A stretch of 39,348 bases of DNA from Burkholderiales bacterium. Its GTDB lineage: Bacteria > Pseudomonadota > Gammaproteobacteria > Burkholderiales > Burkholderiaceae_C. The first letter of the stretch is position 1, and the number at the start of each line of letters is the position of its first letter. The translations under genes were made by a program, and so were the position numbers. The stretch covers positions 1 to 39,348 of the forward strand of contig JAPLPO010000171.1 in the NCBI GenBank assembly GCA_026400155.1, given 5' to 3'. The notes under the pieces are model-generated. The model did not search any database, was not told where the DNA came from, and worked only from the letters and a program-made list of their open reading frames with translations. Positions 15,405-22,776 of the stretch are shown here, one piece after another.

Positions 15405-16091
15405 ATGAGTACCCAAGTTTCAGACAAGCTCCAGCAGGTGCGCCAAAGAATCGAGCGTGCCGCTACCGCGGTGGGACGCCCGGCAGATGCTGTGACTTTG
15501 TTGGCGGTGTCCAAAACCATGCCAGCCCAAGCTGTTCGCGAAGCCTATGCCGCCGGTCAAGTGGCTTTTGGCGAAAACTACATTCAAGAGGGCGTCGACA
15601 AAATCGAAGCCTTGGCAGACCTGCCCTTAGAGTGGCATTGCATCGGGCCCATCCAAAGCAACAAGACCCAACTCGTGGCCAAGCATTTTGGCTGGGTGCA
15701 CAGCATTGATCGTTTGAAAATTGCCGAGCGATTGTCTGCGCAACGGCCAGCGAATCTACCTGCGCTTCAGGTCTGTTTGCAGGTCAATGTCGATCGGGGC
15801 CTGAATAAATCGGGCGTTGCGCCGCAAGATCTCTTGGCTTTGGCAGAGGCTGTTGCCAAGTTGCCGCATCTGCAATTGCGCGGCCTCATGACCATTCCAG
15901 AACCCGCAGAAACCGAAGCGGCGGCGCGTGCCGTGCACCGCCAAGCCAAAGAACTTTTTGACAGCTTGAATGCAGCAGGCTTGAAGTTAGACACCCTGTC
16001 GATGGGCATGACCGCCGATTTGGAAGCGGCCATTGCGGAAGGCAGTACGTGTGTGCGAGTTGGCACGGCCATTTTTGGCTCGCGCCTTTAA
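15405..16091 (+). CDS. yggS: YggS family pyridoxal phosphate homeostasis protein
   Basis: YggS/PROSC proteins bind pyridoxal 5'-phosphate and keep free PLP and vitamin B6 pools balanced; they have no known catalytic turnover. The 228-residue product has the single alanine-racemase-like barrel: LLAVSKTMPAQAVREA with the PLP lysine K37, FGENYIQEGVDKIEAL, WHCIGPIQSNKT, LQVNVDRGLNKSG, GLMTIPEP and MGMTADLEAAIAEGSTCVRVGTAIFG with the phosphate-binding residues. The start is the ATG at 15405; an upstream in-frame ATG at 15297 overlaps the divergent gene. The stop lies in the first copy of a 14-bp tandem duplication. Confidence 0.93.
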   Translation: MSTQVSDKLQQVRQRIERAATAVGRPADAVTLLAVSKTMPAQAVREAYAAGQVAFGENYIQEGVDKIEALADLPLEWHCIGPIQSNKTQLVAKHFGWVHSIDRLKIAERLSAQRPANLPALQVCLQVNVDRGLNKSGVAPQDLLALAEAVAKLPHLQLRGLMTIPEPAETEAAARAVHRQAKELFDSLNAAGLKLDTLSMGMTADLEAAIAEGSTCVRVGTAIFGSRL

Positions 16092-16114
16092 AACCGCGGC
16101 TTTAAAACCGCGGC
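16087..16114. repeat. 14-bp tandem duplication spanning two convergent stop codons
   Basis: TTTAAAACCGCGGC is present twice head to tail (16087-16100, 16101-16114). The first copy provides the yggS stop and the second the glcD stop on the other strand, so the last codons of glcD are duplicated. Confidence 0.92.
16090..16113 (-). terminator. Terminator-like stem of glcD built by the duplication
   Basis: The two CCGCGG blocks (16094-16099 and 16108-16113) pair around an eight-base loop, and on the minus strand the stem is followed by TTTT. This gives glcD a plausible, though short, intrinsic terminator. Confidence 0.45.
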
Positions 16115-17595
16115 AGATCGGGGTGCGATATTTGCCCACCCCGAACCAACATCTTGCCGTATTCAGCGCAGCGGTTGAGGGTTGGAATGACCTTGCCTGG
16201 ATTGAGCAAGCCCATCGGGTCAAAGGCTTTTTTCAAAGCAAACATCTGCGCATTTTCTTCCGCTGAAAACTGCACGCACATGCTGTTGAGTTTTTCAATG
16301 CCCACACCATGCTCGCCCGTGACTGTGCCGCCCATGGCCACACTGGTTTCCAAAATGTCAGCGCCAAACAATTCACAGCGGTGCAATTGATCGGGGTCGT
16401 TGGCATCAAACAAAATAAGCGGATGCAAGTTGCCATCGCCCGCATGAAACACATTGGCACAGCGCAATTGGTACTTCTTTTCCATCTCGGCAATGGCCAA
16501 CAAAATATCGGCCAAGCGTTTGCGCGGAATGGTGGAGTCCATGCACATGTAGTCGGGGCTGATGCGGCCCGAAGCCGGAAATGCATTTTTGCGGCCGCTC
16601 CAAAAACGCAAGCGCTCGGCTTCGTCTTTGCTCACGGCAATGGCCGTGGCGCCGCAGCCTCGCAGCACATCGCTCATGCGGCCAATCTCTTCTTCAACCT
16701 CTTCGGGCGTGCCATCGCTTTCGCACAACAAAATAGCCGCAGCATTGAGGTCGTAGCCCGCGTGCACAAAATCTTCCACGGCAGCGGTCATGGGCTTGTC
16801 CATCATCTCAAGACCCGCAGGAATGATGCCGGCTGCAATGACGGCTGCCACAGCGTCGCCCGCTTTTCGAATGTCGTCAAAGCTGGCCATGATGCAGCGT
16901 GCCAGTTGTGGTTTGGGCACCAGCTTGACGGTCACTTCGGTGGTGATGGCCAACATGCCTTCGCTGCCCACCAACACCGACAGCAAATCAAAACCCGAAG
17001 TGTCCAGCGCATCGCTGCCAAAGGTGATGGCATCGCCCTCAATGGTGAAGCCCTTGACCTTCAGCACATTGTGCAAGGTGAGGCCGTATTTGAGACAGTG
17101 CACACCGCCTGAATTTTCTGCCACATTGCCGCCAATGGTGCATGCAATTTGGCTGGAGGGGTCGGGTGCGTAGTACAAACCATGCGGGAATGCGGCTTCC
17201 GAAATGGCCAAGTTGCGCACACCGCATTGCACTACCGCTGTTCTGGAATGCGCATCAACTTTGACAATCTGATTGAACTTGGCCATTGACAAAGTGACGC
17301 CCAATTTGTGCGGCATGGCGCCCCCCGACAAACCGGTGCCAGCGCCACGCGCCACCACCGGCACGCCCAAGGCATGGCAAGCTTTCAAAATAGCTTGAAC
17401 TTGGCTTTCTGTTTCGGGCAGAGCCACCACCAAGGGCCGCTCGCGGTAGGCCGTTAGGCCATCGCACTCATAGGGCACGGTGTCCTCGAGGGTGTACAGC
17501 AAAGCGTGTGCAGGCAGCAGGGCGCTTAAGGCGTGCACCACTTGCGCTTGACGATCGGCGCGCGACAGCGCTTCGAAGTTGGTGGGTGCGTTCAT
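16102..17595 (-). CDS. glcD: FAD-linked oxidase, glycolate oxidase subunit GlcD type
   Basis: This 497-residue flavoprotein of the GlcD/VAO family dehydrogenates a 2-hydroxyacid such as glycolate or D-lactate. It has the FAD-binding motif VARGAGTGLSGGAMP, YYAPDPSSQIACTIGGNVAENSGG, VGSEGMLAITTEV, and the C-terminal catalytic elements FHAGDGNLHPLI and GTVTGEHGVGIEKL. Length equals E. coli GlcD (499). The ATG at 17595 is preferred to a TTG at 17616. The usual partners glcE and glcF are absent, and purU lies 28 nt upstream on the same strand. It may be an orphan GlcD, a D-lactate dehydrogenase or a D-2-hydroxyglutarate dehydrogenase. Confidence 0.88.
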   Translation of the reverse strand: MNAPTNFEALSRADRQAQVVHALSALLPAHALLYTLEDTVPYECDGLTAYRERPLVVALPETESQVQAILKACHALGVPVVARGAGTGLSGGAMPHKLGVTLSMAKFNQIVKVDAHSRTAVVQCGVRNLAISEAAFPHGLYYAPDPSSQIACTIGGNVAENSGGVHCLKYGLTLHNVLKVKGFTIEGDAITFGSDALDTSGFDLLSVLVGSEGMLAITTEVTVKLVPKPQLARCIMASFDDIRKAGDAVAAVIAAGIIPAGLEMMDKPMTAAVEDFVHAGYDLNAAAILLCESDGTPEEVEEEIGRMSDVLRGCGATAIAVSKDEAERLRFWSGRKNAFPASGRISPDYMCMDSTIPRKRLADILLAIAEMEKKYQLRCANVFHAGDGNLHPLILFDANDPDQLHRCELFGADILETSVAMGGTVTGEHGVGIEKLNSMCVQFSAEENAQMFALKKAFDPMGLLNPGKVIPTLNRCAEYGKMLVRGGQISHPDLPRF

Positions 17596-17623
17596 GGCAA
17601 TCTTTGAAATAGACAAGTCAAAT

Positions 17624-18472
17624 TTATTTGAAGATCACGGTTTTATGGCCGTTCAAGAGCACGCGGTGTTCGCTGTGCCACTTCACGGCACGTGCCAACA
17701 CTTGACTTTCGGTATCGCGCCCTTGTGTGGTGAGATTTTCAACGGTTTTAGAGTGATCTACACGGGCCACATCTTGCTCAATGATGGGGCCTTCGTCAAG
17801 GTCGGCGGTGACATAGTGCGCCGTGGCGCCGATCAATTTGACACCGCGATCGTGCGCTTGGTAATAAGGTTTGGCGCCTTTGAAGCTGGGCAGGAAAGAG
17901 TGGTGAATGTTGATGGCGCGGCCAGATAGCTTGCGGCACAAGTCGTCCGATAAAATTTGCATATAACGCGCCAGCACCACCAACTCGGCGCCTTCAGACT
18001 GAATGATCTCGTACTGTTTGGCTTCGGCTTCGGCTTTGTTGGCCGCTGTCACGGGGATGTGGTGAAAGGGCACGTTGTAGCTGGCCGCCAGTTGGTAGAA
18101 CTCGCGGTGATTGCTCACAATGGCGCGAATGTCGATGGGCAGCAAGCCGCTTTTCCAGCGAAACAGCAAATCGTTCAAGCAATGACCTTCTTTGCTGACC
18201 AAAATGACCGCAGGCATGGGCTGTTGGGTATTGTGCAAGTTCCAGGTCATTTGGAAGGGGACTGCAAAACTGGCCAATTGGCTGCGCAAGTCGGCCTCGC
18301 TCACCTGGTCGCAGGCAAATTGCATGCGCATGAAAAACAGGCCGGTATCGTGGTCGTTGTACTGGGCGGCCTCTTCAATATTGCCGCCGCGTTCTAGCAA
18401 AAAGCCCGACACGGCGTGCACGATGCCAGTTCTGTCGGGGCAAGATAGCGTGAGAATAAATGCGTGATTCAT
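17624..18472 (-). CDS. purU: Formyltetrahydrofolate deformylase PurU
   Basis: PurU hydrolyses 10-formyltetrahydrofolate to formate and tetrahydrofolate, balancing one-carbon pools. The 282-residue protein has an N-terminal ACT domain (ILTLSCPDRTGIVHAVSGFLL, about residues 4-85) and a GART-type formyl hydrolase domain: VILVSKEGHCLNDLLFRW, LARYMQILSD, INIHHSFLPSFKGAKPY with the catalytic Asn and His, and ATAHYVTADLDEGPII with the catalytic Asp. The ATG at 18472 gives MNHAFILTLSCPD; ATG 18481 would add three residues. A perfect inverted repeat covers the region just upstream. The much longer open frame from 19171 is antisense to the aminotransferase gene. Confidence 0.94.
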   Translation of the reverse strand: MNHAFILTLSCPDRTGIVHAVSGFLLERGGNIEEAAQYNDHDTGLFFMRMQFACDQVSEADLRSQLASFAVPFQMTWNLHNTQQPMPAVILVSKEGHCLNDLLFRWKSGLLPIDIRAIVSNHREFYQLAASYNVPFHHIPVTAANKAEAEAKQYEIIQSEGAELVVLARYMQILSDDLCRKLSGRAINIHHSFLPSFKGAKPYYQAHDRGVKLIGATAHYVTADLDEGPIIEQDVARVDHSKTVENLTTQGRDTESQVLARAVKWHSEHRVLLNGHKTVIFK

Positions 18473-18474
18473 GA

Positions 18475-18487
18475 GCGACATTGTCGC
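18475..18487 (-). promoter_or_regulatory. Inverted repeat at the purU translation start
   Basis: GCGACA-T-TGTCGC is a perfect six-pair dyad immediately upstream of the purU ATG at 18472 and overlapping the alternative ATG at 18481. It may be an operator. The single-base spacer makes a tight RNA hairpin unlikely. Confidence 0.35.
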
Positions 18488-18580
18488 AGGGACGAGACCT
18501 TTTTGCCGAAACAGAGACTTTGACGGGGTTACACTGTTTTTATCAAGCTTTTGGCACTTTATTTGAAGCGAGGCGATCAC

Positions 18581-19966
18581 ATGTCTTCTCAGGAAACTCA
18601 GCGCACACCGGGCGCCTTTCAAATCAACATGGACCACCAATGGTTGCCCTTCACGGCCAACCGCCATTTCAAGCAAGATCCGCGTGTTTTTGTGGCGGCT
18701 GACGGCATGTACTTCACCACCCACGATGGCCGAAAAGTGGTCGATGGGATCTCCAGTCTGTGGTGTGTGGGTGCTGGCCATAACCGCCAACCCATTGCCC
18801 AAGCCATCAAAAAGCAACTCGACACACTCGATTACGCCACGGCCTTCCAAGTCAGTAACGACCAGGCTTTTGAAGCCGCCCAGATGATTGCCGATTTGTG
18901 CCCCGGCGACCTCAACAAAGTCTTGTTTTGCAATTCGGGCTCTGAGGCGGCTGACACGTCTTTGAAGGTGGCATTGGCTTATCACCGCGCAAGGGGTGAA
19001 GGCCATCGCCATGTGTTCATTGGCCGTGAAAAAGGCTATCACGGGGTCAACTTTGGGGGCATGAGCGTGGGCGGCTTGCCTGCCAACCGCAAGGTCTATG
19101 GCGCGCAGTTGCTGCCGCGTGTCGATCACATGCGCTTCATTCACGACCCTGTGAACCATGCTTATATCCACAACCAGGAACCCGTCTGGCAGGAAGACCC
19201 CCTCTTAGAACTGGAAGGCCGCATCTTGGCCCTGCACGACCCCAGCAATGTGGCGGCCATCATTGTGGAGCCAGTGGCCGGTTCTGCGGGGTGGTATTTG
19301 CCGCCCAAAGGCTACCTGAAGCGTCTGCGTGAAATTTGTGACAAGCACGGTATCTTGCTCATTTTTGACGAGGTCATTACAGGCTTTGGCCGCATGGGGA
19401 CCAACTTTGGCGCCGACTACTATGGTGTGGTGCCCGACATGCTCAACTTTGCCAAGTGCGTCACCAATGGCGTGATTCCTTTGGGCGGCGTGGTTTGCCG
19501 TGACTTCATTTACGACGCCATGATGAACGCTGGCGCCCCCGACTATGCGGTGGAATTTTTTCATGGCTATACCTACTCAGGCCACCCGGTGTCTTGCGCA
19601 GCGGCCATTGCCACTTTGAAATTGCTCAAAGAAGAAAAGCTGTTTGCCCGTGCTGGTGCGATGGGCCCTGCACGAGCTGGTGAGATGAGCCCGGTGTTGG
19701 GCGATGCCATGCACAGCGCCTTCAAGGGCTTGCCCAATGTCATTGGCATTCGCAGCTTGGGGCTGGCCGGTGCTGTCGAGCTGGCCTCAATTCCAGGGGC
19801 CCCCGGAAAACGTGCCTACGATGTCTTTTTAGATTGCTTTCACAAGGGCGTGCTGGTGCGTTCGGCCGGGGAAAATTTGGTTCTTTGCCCGCCCTACATT
19901 GTGGAAAAAGAGCACATTGATCAGATGGTCAACACCCTGGCAGACAGCATTCGAAAACACGCCTGA
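18581..19966 (+). CDS. Omega-amino acid:pyruvate aminotransferase (class III)
   Basis: This 461-residue PLP-dependent class III aminotransferase resembles beta-alanine:pyruvate aminotransferase and omega-transaminases, moving the terminal amino group of beta-alanine or similar amines to pyruvate. It shows HQWLPFTANRHFK, ISSLWCVGAGHN, FCNSGSEAADTSLK for cofactor phosphate, YHGVNFGGMSVGG, the cofactor Asp near residue 263 in IFDEVITGFGR, and the Schiff-base Lys near residue 292 in FAKCVTNGVIPLGG. The start at 18581 has GAGG eight bases upstream. It is followed after five bases by the AbrB-family membrane gene, so both are probably one unit. Confidence 0.92.
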   Translation: MSSQETQRTPGAFQINMDHQWLPFTANRHFKQDPRVFVAADGMYFTTHDGRKVVDGISSLWCVGAGHNRQPIAQAIKKQLDTLDYATAFQVSNDQAFEAAQMIADLCPGDLNKVLFCNSGSEAADTSLKVALAYHRARGEGHRHVFIGREKGYHGVNFGGMSVGGLPANRKVYGAQLLPRVDHMRFIHDPVNHAYIHNQEPVWQEDPLLELEGRILALHDPSNVAAIIVEPVAGSAGWYLPPKGYLKRLREICDKHGILLIFDEVITGFGRMGTNFGADYYGVVPDMLNFAKCVTNGVIPLGGVVCRDFIYDAMMNAGAPDYAVEFFHGYTYSGHPVSCAAAIATLKLLKEEKLFARAGAMGPARAGEMSPVLGDAMHSAFKGLPNVIGIRSLGLAGAVELASIPGAPGKRAYDVFLDCFHKGVLVRSAGENLVLCPPYIVEKEHIDQMVNTLADSIRKHA

Positions 19967-19971
19967 GCTTT

Positions 19972-21048
19972 TTGCACGCGTTGCCTTACTTTTTTCAATT
20001 GTCATTGACACTGCTGGTGGCCACAGCGGCGGCGCTGCTGTGTGAGTGGCTTCACACGCCCATTCCGTGGATGCTTGGCCCTTTGTTGGCCACGGCTTGT
20101 TTGTCGGTGTCGGGTGTGCCCACCAAGAGCTCAGGCTATTTGCGCAATGTGGGGCAATGGGTTATTGGTGCCGCTTTGGGTTTGTATTTCACGGCCGAAG
20201 TGGGGCAGCTGGTGCTGAGCTTGTGGTGGGCCATTTTGCTCGGCATTGTTTGGGCCTTGGCCTTGGGCTTTGGTTTTGGGCTCTGGCTTCAGTGGCGCAA
20301 TGCCCCTTTTCTGCCAGAGCTCTCCGCCAAAGACATGCGCGCCACTTCGTATTTTGCAGGCGCCATTGGCGGTGCCTCGGAAATGACCCTGATGGCCGAC
20401 CGACACCATGCCAGGTCAGACTTGGTGGCTGCCTCTCATAGCTTGCGCCTTGTGATGGTGGTCATTTGTTTGCCTTTTGCCATGCAGTGGTTTCAATCGC
20501 ACTTTGGCTTGAATGTGAATTCCAATCTGCTGCCTGGTCCCAGAATTTTGCAGTGGCCAGGCATCTTCTATTTGGGGTTGGCCACTTTGGTGGGCGCTCT
20601 CATGATGGTGCTTATCAAGCGCAACAACCCTTGGTTCATGGGTCCTTTGTTGGCGTCCATGGCACTGACCTTGGCGGGCATTCAGTGGACCGCCATTCCA
20701 CCCGAAATGTCCAACATGGCGCAGCTTTTCATTGGCATCAGTTTGGGTGTGCGTTTTAAGAAAGAGTTCATTCGCACAGCGCCGCAATGGCTGTTGTCTG
20801 TGGCCATCGGTACCGTGGCCATGATGCTGGCATCGGTGGCCTTTGGCTGGGCCTTGGCCTTGGGCACCGGTTTGCATCCTGCCACTTTGATTTTGGGCAC
20901 TTCACCGGGAGGCATTGCCGAGATGGCCATCACGGCCAAAGTGCTGGAACTGGGCGCGCCCGTGGTAACGGCTTTTCAGGTTTGCCGCTTGATGGCTGTG
21001 TTGCTGATTGTGGGGCCGCTTTACCGCAGGGTGGCGGTGCCCAATTGA
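19972..21048 (+). CDS. AbrB family membrane protein
   Basis: This 358-residue polytopic membrane protein belongs to the AbrB family (often misnamed ammonia monooxygenase), which consists of two repeats of about five helices each. Repeat signatures are TPIPWMLGPLLATACLSVSG and, in the second half, NPWFMGPLLASMALTLAG; both halves also hold a GAIGGASEM or GTSPGGIAEM segment, likely the functional core. Its function is unknown, possibly transport. The frame has no early ATG, so the TTG at 19972 is used, five bases after the aminotransferase stop; TTG 19981 is an alternative. Confidence 0.85.
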   Translation: MHALPYFFQLSLTLLVATAAALLCEWLHTPIPWMLGPLLATACLSVSGVPTKSSGYLRNVGQWVIGAALGLYFTAEVGQLVLSLWWAILLGIVWALALGFGFGLWLQWRNAPFLPELSAKDMRATSYFAGAIGGASEMTLMADRHHARSDLVAASHSLRLVMVVICLPFAMQWFQSHFGLNVNSNLLPGPRILQWPGIFYLGLATLVGALMMVLIKRNNPWFMGPLLASMALTLAGIQWTAIPPEMSNMAQLFIGISLGVRFKKEFIRTAPQWLLSVAIGTVAMMLASVAFGWALALGTGLHPATLILGTSPGGIAEMAITAKVLELGAPVVTAFQVCRLMAVLLIVGPLYRRVAVPN

Positions 21049-21060
21049 TGGCGCAAGCTA

Positions 21061-21087
21061 AGTGAACGACAAATTAGTGAACGACAA
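21061..21087. repeat. 15-bp period tandem duplication at the DUF3567 stop
   Basis: AGTGAACGACAA occurs at 21061-21072 and 21076-21087. The right copy encodes the last residues (VVVH) of the DUF3567 protein on the minus strand. The left copy lies just after its stop, as though the 3' end had been duplicated. Confidence 0.85.
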
Positions 21088-21355
21088 CAGGCTGCTGTGC
21101 CAAGCCCGTATAACGCTCAAGGGTGTCTTCCACCTCTTCTTGCGTTGGGGTGTTTTGTTGCCATGCCTGGATGTGCATTTGAAACATTTCTGCCCAAGAG
21201 CCATCGAGGTAAACCTCTTTACCCGATCGTTTGTCGACGATTTCAAAGCCGTGTCGCTCTAGCGTGGGGGGCTTTGAGAGGGGTGCAGCCTCGCCGGTGT
21301 CGTTGGCCAACACGTGCATGACGGCAAAAGATTCGGATTCGTACAACAAGTTCAT
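21074..21355 (-). CDS. DUF3567 family protein
   Basis: This small 93-residue protein belongs to DUF3567, which I know mainly from betaproteobacteria and which has no assigned function. It begins MNLLYESESFAVMHVLAND. The conserved centre is LERHGFEIVDKRSGKEVYLDGSWAEMFQ, followed by NTPTQEEVEDTLERY and the invariant-looking tail LAQQPVVVH. No signal peptide or membrane segment is seen, so it is likely cytoplasmic. It is convergent with the AbrB gene and lies 54 nt downstream of the DUF3108 gene on the same strand. Confidence 0.88.
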   Translation of the reverse strand: MNLLYESESFAVMHVLANDTGEAAPLSKPPTLERHGFEIVDKRSGKEVYLDGSWAEMFQMHIQAWQQNTPTQEEVEDTLERYTGLAQQPVVVH

Positions 21356-21409
21356 AGTGACATTCTGACTGAAGTCTGTCTCATTTAGATAGGGTTGTTG
21401 TAAATTTTT

Positions 21410-22615
21410 TCAAGAGGGCAATGCGGGTAGCTTTTCAGTATTGCGCATTTCCATGTCAATGAAGTTGCCATTGACTTGGCTGATCTTGATTCTCAAGGGC
21501 AGGCCGCTATGCGCTGGTGAAAGCCAGATTTCAATTTGGCTGTCGTATTTGCCTCTTGGCAAGCAAACCCAGCGCTGGGTTTCAACTTGTTTGCCATCCA
21601 CGACGATCGCTTCAGTCGATTGGTATGTGAGGGTCCAGTTCACCGCATCTCGGGCGGTGGCAGTTTGCACCATGAGTTGTGAGCCTGGTTCGTAATTTTT
21701 TGCAGTCACGGCCGCCGCCATTTGAATGAACAAGCTCACTTGATCTTGTGCGCCTGCTTGTAAAGGGGCACTGGGCATGTTGCCGCTGAAACTGATTTTT
21801 TGATTCGCGGTTTCAAAATGGGCTGCGCGTTCACCCCGCCAGCGGTCGGCGTATCGAAGCGGTGCCAAACCGTTGTCGGTCAGCGCACCTGTACTTCGCC
21901 AAACACGGCTGCCCACTAAAAATGCCCTGACCTGAAGCTCTGCCTCGTAGGCCCTAGGGGCACCCTTGTCATTGGCAGCTTGGACCTGCCATTTGAGTGA
22001 GCCGGATGCGTTGTAAATCAATCCGCGCTCTTGTCCGACCAGTTTGTAATTGATTTGGATATTGGGGGGGAAGTCGCCCGTCTTGGCCGTGAGTGCATTG
22101 GACACAGCCGGCGTTGCCAGGGGAATTGGCAAAGATGTTTCAGGTGCAATTGGTGGTACTTCTGTAACGGGCTGGACAGGCGGTGAAGTGGTCGCAATTT
22201 CGATGCTTGGCACAGGGCTTGGCGCTGGTGCAATGACTTCTGTTGCTCCGGCCTGTGTTGCTCCGGCCTGTGTTGCTCCGGCCTCTGGTGCCGGCAAGGC
22301 TTCAGAGGGCATGGCGGTGATGTTGGCGGGGGGCAGTGTGTTGGGAGACATCGAGGCTTGCGATGGCTTTGGCTTTGGCTTTGGCTTTGGCTTGGCGCTT
22401 GCCGCGTTGGCTGCAGGCTCGGCGATAACAGGGACCGGCACAATGCGGGTTTGCAAGGGGCCTAACTTTTGCGGATCTGCTTGAATTTTCCAAATACCGA
22501 TGCTCGGTGCCCAGAGCAGCCAAAGGTGAACGCCCAATACCAATGCGCCCAACATGGCCAAGGCCCTATAGCGCTGCTGGCCGTTGTCTTGGGTCAAAGA
22601 GCGTGAAGGAGGCAT
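21410..22615 (-). CDS. DUF3108 protein with TonB-like N-terminal anchor and Pro-rich linker
   Basis: This 401-residue envelope protein has an N-terminal membrane segment (ALAMLGALVLGVHLWLLWAP, about residues 18-37). A long Pro/Ala-rich linker follows, with a KP repeat near residue 75 and an AGATQ repeat near 112. The folded DUF3108 domain starts at about residue 180 (NIQINYKLVGQERGLIYNASG) and runs to the end. The layout recalls TonB or other periplasm-spanning proteins, so the domain is probably periplasmic. No catalytic motif is visible and the function is unknown. Start at 22615 is the first ATG, with no clear Shine-Dalgarno. Confidence 0.85.
   Translation of the reverse strand: MPPSRSLTQDNGQQRYRALAMLGALVLGVHLWLLWAPSIGIWKIQADPQKLGPLQTRIVPVPVIAEPAANAASAKPKPKPKPKPSQASMSPNTLPPANITAMPSEALPAPEAGATQAGATQAGATEVIAPAPSPVPSIEIATTSPPVQPVTEVPPIAPETSLPIPLATPAVSNALTAKTGDFPPNIQINYKLVGQERGLIYNASGSLKWQVQAANDKGAPRAYEAELQVRAFLVGSRVWRSTGALTDNGLAPLRYADRWRGERAAHFETANQKISFSGNMPSAPLQAGAQDQVSLFIQMAAAVTAKNYEPGSQLMVQTATARDAVNWTLTYQSTEAIVVDGKQVETQRWVCLPRGKYDSQIEIWLSPAHSGLPLRIKISQVNGNFIDMEMRNTEKLPALPS
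22241..22285. repeat. 15-bp tandem repeat, three copies, in the DUF3108 linker
   Basis: TGTTGCTCCGGCCTG repeats at 22241, 22256 and 22271 (last base of the third differs). On the coding strand it encodes repeats of AGATQ. Confidence 0.92.
22365..22393. repeat. GGCTTT hexamer array in the DUF3108 linker
   Basis: Four perfect GGCTTT units plus GGCTT encode a Lys-Pro repeat in the linker. Such arrays are prone to slippage by in-frame steps, which would change linker length without breaking the gene. Confidence 0.92.
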
Positions 22616-22776
22616 GTCAAGGAATAAGGGGAGGACGGAGGTTACAGGTCAATCATCGAGCGATCTTGAGCGCTGGGAAATTTTAGGGCGATTGAGATTG
22701 GTTAAACTGAAGACACGCTTTGAATCGATTGCATTCGGCTTGAATCATTTTTGAGATTCCATTTTGAGGCACCTCC

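Noticed and set aside
16309-17112. 267-codon open frame on plus opposite glcD
   Set aside because: It lies entirely inside glcD, whose motifs are conserved. The translation is shadow-like.
18520-18546. Promoter for the aminotransferase (TTGACG and TATCAA)
   Set aside because: The spacer is only 15 bp and the -10 is weak. Kept out of the feature list.
18473-19171. Long N-terminal extension of purU (515-residue frame)
   Set aside because: The extra part is antisense to the aminotransferase gene. The ACT domain of PurU begins directly at MNHAFILTLSCPD.
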